Shown here one piece after another: positions 61,394 to 64,000 of a stretch of 64,000 nucleotides of DNA. The DNA lies in contig NZ_AP024597.1 in assembly GCF_019704315.1 (NCBI RefSeq), positions 1,426,001 to 1,490,000 of the forward strand, given 5' to 3'. Below the pieces are notes generated by a model. That model was not told the DNA's origin. It ran no database searches and was given only the letters and a program-made list of their open reading frames with translations. The position numbers and the translations under genes are program-made. Numbering within the stretch: the first letter of the stretch is position 1; every line of letters starts with the position of its first letter. This DNA comes from Stygiolobus caldivivus (GTDB lineage Archaea; Thermoproteota; Thermoprotei_A; Sulfolobales; Sulfolobaceae).

Positions 61394-62350
61394 TCAAGTG
61401 TTAGCTATGACTGGGAACTGTAGTGGAGAACCGTTCACCATAGCGGTCATTATTATTTTATATTGGCTACCTTGTTGTAACTGTACCTGCCCGAAGCTCA
61501 CAGTCACATTAGTTGGTTGGTTAGGCTGCACAAAGTTAGGTGAAATAGACCCGGTACTATAGTTTGTCCCTTCTATAGTAGCGCTTACCAGCTGTGCCGG
61601 CTGATATGAGAATACTGTAAAGCTGACCGTGCCGTCGGGTTTTATGACCGCCACCGGACCGGTCTGGTAAATGGGTAAAGGTGATGAGGGTTGTCTAGCT
61701 TGGGGCTGTTGTTGCGGAGGTATGAGGGGTTGGTACTGATAAGGCTGGTACTGGTTGAAGGGTGGCTTCCTCAGTAAGTAACCTAACCCAACGTAGGTTA
61801 TGATGAACCCTACAAACGGGAGTATTGTAGTAATTATCCCCCCTACATTCACCGTGTTTTCGTTATACTTTATCCCTACTCTGTGATACCCTATCCCGAT
61901 CAATATTATCCCGAGAATAATTATGACAGACCCTGTGACGATCCCTCCGATAGCTATCCCTAGACCTGCCCCTACATGTACGTAAAGCAGTATGACACCT
62001 ATAGGGTAAATGGCAAATAGGATCACCCCTACAAGGAAGAATATAACCCCCCACCTACCAGTCCTGGCCTCTTCCATATTAGAGGAAAGGTCGTTAAAGC
62101 CGAACAGCATTTCGAAGGTCGAGAACAACCCTATTCCGACCCCTATGAAGGGGAGTACACCAGCTATTACCAAAAGTAATAACGCTATTGCACTCGCTCC
62201 TGAAAAACCGAAAGATATTATAAGTGTTATCAAGTTTAGGAGTGTAGTATAGCCGAGCAGTATGCTTACATAGACCAGGAGCATTGATATACTCGCGAAG
62301 AGGCTCGCTAACCTCAATTTTCTGAGCCCGGAATATTCTTGATAACTCAT
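61394..62350 (-). CDS. DUF973 family membrane protein
   Basis: 318 residues from ATG 62350. The opening GLRKLRLASLFASIS and six or so membrane helices to about residue 210 match DUF973, a family confined largely to Sulfolobales. A Pro/Gln-rich linker (QPYQYQPLIPPQQQPQARQP) leads to a C-terminal beta-sandwich domain of about 95 residues. The upstream ATG at 62374 lies in the TATA box (CTTATAAATG), so ATG 62350, about 28 bp behind it, is the leaderless start. Function unknown. Confidence 0.85.
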   Translation of the reverse strand: MSYQEYSGLRKLRLASLFASISMLLVYVSILLGYTTLLNLITLIISFGFSGASAIALLLLVIAGVLPFIGVGIGLFSTFEMLFGFNDLSSNMEEARTGRWGVIFFLVGVILFAIYPIGVILLYVHVGAGLGIAIGGIVTGSVIIILGIILIGIGYHRVGIKYNENTVNVGGIITTILPFVGFIITYVGLGYLLRKPPFNQYQPYQYQPLIPPQQQPQARQPSSPLPIYQTGPVAVIKPDGTVSFTVFSYQPAQLVSATIEGTNYSTGSISPNFVQPNQPTNVTVSFGQVQLQQGSQYKIIMTAMVNGSPLQFPVIANT

Positions 62351-62654
62351 GATCCATATTTTTTCATGAGACATTTATAAGTTTTATTTCCCTTATCTTT
62401 TCTGTTACTATGACCTAAACAGTTCCGTTATACCCGGTCGGTCTACAAAAGGCGTTATCGTCAGCATAAGGTGAGTGTATTTACGGTAGAGAGCAGAGGG
62501 CTAGCTCTTTATTGTCTACATAAATGAACAGAGTACACGGGGAGTACTGGGGGGCTGAAGCCCCTACACCTAATCACAATGGAGATAAAAGTGTAGGAGT
62601 GAACGGTTTTATAAGGCAACTAGGCTTAAATACATCTTTTTCAAACCATCTTTC
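62351..62654. promoter_or_regulatory. Divergent promoter region, DUF973 and csx1
   Basis: TATA for DUF973 at about 62376-62383 on the minus strand. A family C core fragment at 62418-62472. For csx1, GCTTAAATAC at about 62625-62634 stands 25 bp before ATG 62655, giving a leaderless message. Confidence 0.65.
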
Positions 62655-63917
62655 ATGAAGACCTTATTCGCCCCCATAGGTGATCCTAAGAACTATAAGG
62701 AAGTAGAATATGTGGTAGATGGCTCAGACCATCAATACCCCACAAAGGCGAGTTTCGACGCGATACGTAAAGCCTTAAGCATAGACCACGTAGTAGTCTA
62801 CGCGGGGTTAAGCTTGTGTGACCTCACCAAGAACAGGAGTTACGAGGACTGTGTAAATTATGTCACAGGGTACGTAAAAGATAAGCTCAACATAAATGAC
62901 ATAGATTTGATTGTAGCACCTAACGTCTTTGGGAACACGTTCGTCCAAGAAGACAGAAAGAACACGCTCTTCTTTAACTTCATATATTATAACACACTAA
63001 AGTTGCTGGAGGACAAAAAGCCTGACGAAGTATATATTGACATAACCCACGGGATAAACTACATGCCCTTGCTGGCTACGGACGCAATAAAGCTCGCCTC
63101 ATATACATACATGGTCAATGAGAAGGAGGCCCTCAATTTATCTACCTTTAATTCGGAACCTGTGGTACAAGGCGTTAGCGGGCCTTACCACATTACTAGA
63201 GTGTACGAGGAGAAGACGTCCACCCGGTTATCACTGCTACACGTTTTATCCCCCTTCTTATCTAAAGACCACAAGAACAAAGTGCAAAACAACGTGCTTA
63301 AGGGGGAGACACAGTGTGACGTAGACCTAATCTACTCGTCAGTGACAGCGCTATTCTCGGGCATATTCCCCTATATCGCCTTAATTAAGGGAGGGCTAGA
63401 ACAGTGCTTCAGGGCAGTGGAGGACAAGCTTAGCGTAGTGGACTACATGAACTTCAGGGTCAAGACCGAGGTCAGAGACGAAGGAGGGGCTAGTAGACTG
63501 GTATATAAGGATAAGTTACCGGTGGAGTTGAGCCACCTCCATTCGTTCCTCGATGTGGTGATGAAGGTAACGTCTAACGTAAAGGCAGGAGACGAAGTAA
63601 GGCTAAGCGATATAGAAGAGATGGCGAAAAAGTTTTCTGTTTCAGAGACCGTTAGGTCAATGGTCTTAAACGAGGTAGACCTGATGAAAAAGAGGGGTAT
63701 AGGAAAAGAGCCGAGGCTATACGCAGAAATACTGGCTAACAGCGGGCGTGAAGGGGACGAGCGTAGGAAAGCACAGAAGGAATGTGACTCTAATAGGAGA
63801 AACCTATACGCACATGCGGGCTTTGAACAGAACGTAACATACTTAAGGAAGGAGGGGGATGAGATCTACGTGAGCTATGGTAAGTGTTTAGAGAACGTCA
63901 AGAATCACCTAAAATAA
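62655..63917 (+). CDS. csx1: Csx1-type CARF-HEPN ribonuclease
   Basis: 420 residues. The N-terminal CARF domain (about 1-190) has DITHGINYMP at 129-138, the hallmark of Csx1 proteins, which bind cyclic oligoadenylate made by Cas10. The C-terminal HEPN domain ends with R382-N-L-Y-A-H387, the R-x4-H RNase motif. Upon activation such enzymes cut single-stranded RNA in type III CRISPR immunity. Frame, both motifs and promoter are intact. No cas10 or other type III gene is present in the window, so the signal must come from elsewhere in the genome, perhaps just to the right. Confidence 0.92.
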   Translation: MKTLFAPIGDPKNYKEVEYVVDGSDHQYPTKASFDAIRKALSIDHVVVYAGLSLCDLTKNRSYEDCVNYVTGYVKDKLNINDIDLIVAPNVFGNTFVQEDRKNTLFFNFIYYNTLKLLEDKKPDEVYIDITHGINYMPLLATDAIKLASYTYMVNEKEALNLSTFNSEPVVQGVSGPYHITRVYEEKTSTRLSLLHVLSPFLSKDHKNKVQNNVLKGETQCDVDLIYSSVTALFSGIFPYIALIKGGLEQCFRAVEDKLSVVDYMNFRVKTEVRDEGGASRLVYKDKLPVELSHLHSFLDVVMKVTSNVKAGDEVRLSDIEEMAKKFSVSETVRSMVLNEVDLMKKRGIGKEPRLYAEILANSGREGDERRKAQKECDSNRRNLYAHAGFEQNVTYLRKEGDEIYVSYGKCLENVKNHLK

Positions 63918-64000
63918 GGGCCTGATTGTTATGCTGGCTCCTAATTCCGGTGAGTTAACTCAGCCTTGCGGAGCAGAGGTGTAGGTCAGTGCCACATACT
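63918..64000. other. Right edge
   Basis: 83 bp after csx1 with nothing recognisable; too short to show a following gene. Confidence 0.4.

Noticed and set aside
1-64000. tRNA or rRNA genes
   Set aside because: I looked for T-loop and acceptor patterns and found no convincing cloverleaf; an intron-containing tRNA could still be missed by eye.

Overview
The window looks like chromosomal DNA of a thermoacidophilic archaeon of the Sulfolobales type (Thermoproteota). The reasons are: start codons lying about 26 bases behind AT-rich TATA boxes with no leader (cas7, cas8, cas4, csx1, the DUF973 gene, GH116, the oxidoreductase); a DUF973 membrane protein; a sulfocyanin-like cupredoxin; a GH116 glucosidase of the SSO1353 type; a non-phosphorylative sugar-acid operon; VapBC and MNT-HEPN pairs; and an IS1-family element of about 1.17 kb like the ISC1173 elements. 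The genus is not decided by the sequence. About a quarter of the window is intergenic and carries several families of small interspersed repeats.

Positions 1-23440 form one large CRISPR-Cas island. Array 1 (1-4372, 66 repeats counting the cut first one) reads on the plus strand; its leader lies left of the window. Cas3 (4820-7066), Cas6, Cas5 and Cas7 (8179-10580) are on the minus strand, and a Cas8b/Csh1-like large subunit (10740-12479) is divergent from cas7: a type I-B-like interference module. Array 2 (15073-20657, 84 repeats) reads on the minus strand from a leader at about 20658-20860, next to cas4 (21640) and cas1 (22493). No cas2 is visible. Beyond the old end of array 2 are three fossil repeats; one was split by an IS1-family insertion (13645-14812) with an 8-bp target duplication. 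The oldest repeats of the two arrays share one variant, so both look like descendants of a single ancestral repeat.

Positions 23860-30229 are a decaying zone: a frameshifted VWA gene, an intact VapBC pair, IS and MITE remnants, a frameshifted MMPL/RND-type transporter and a frameshifted Lrp-like regulator. Positions 30999-34416 are an operon of aldehyde dehydrogenase, enolase-superfamily sugar-acid dehydratase and SMP-30 lactonase, which fits oxidative non-phosphorylative sugar catabolism. Positions 34970-44290 hold an unknown small protein behind a palindromic promoter, a MNT-HEPN pair, a cupredoxin, a 1059-residue protein with two P-loops bracketed by inverted repeats, and a frameshifted metallo-beta-lactamase-fold gene.

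Positions 44500-62350 hold a GH116 glycosidase, a spermidine-synthase-like enzyme with a C-terminal membrane domain, two secreted Thr-rich surface proteins, two MFS transporters, an FAD oxidoreductase, a second aldehyde dehydrogenase, a strongly promoted 29-residue mini-gene and DUF973. At the right edge is a complete Csx1-type CARF-HEPN ribonuclease (62655-63917), a type III CRISPR effector with no type III genes in view.
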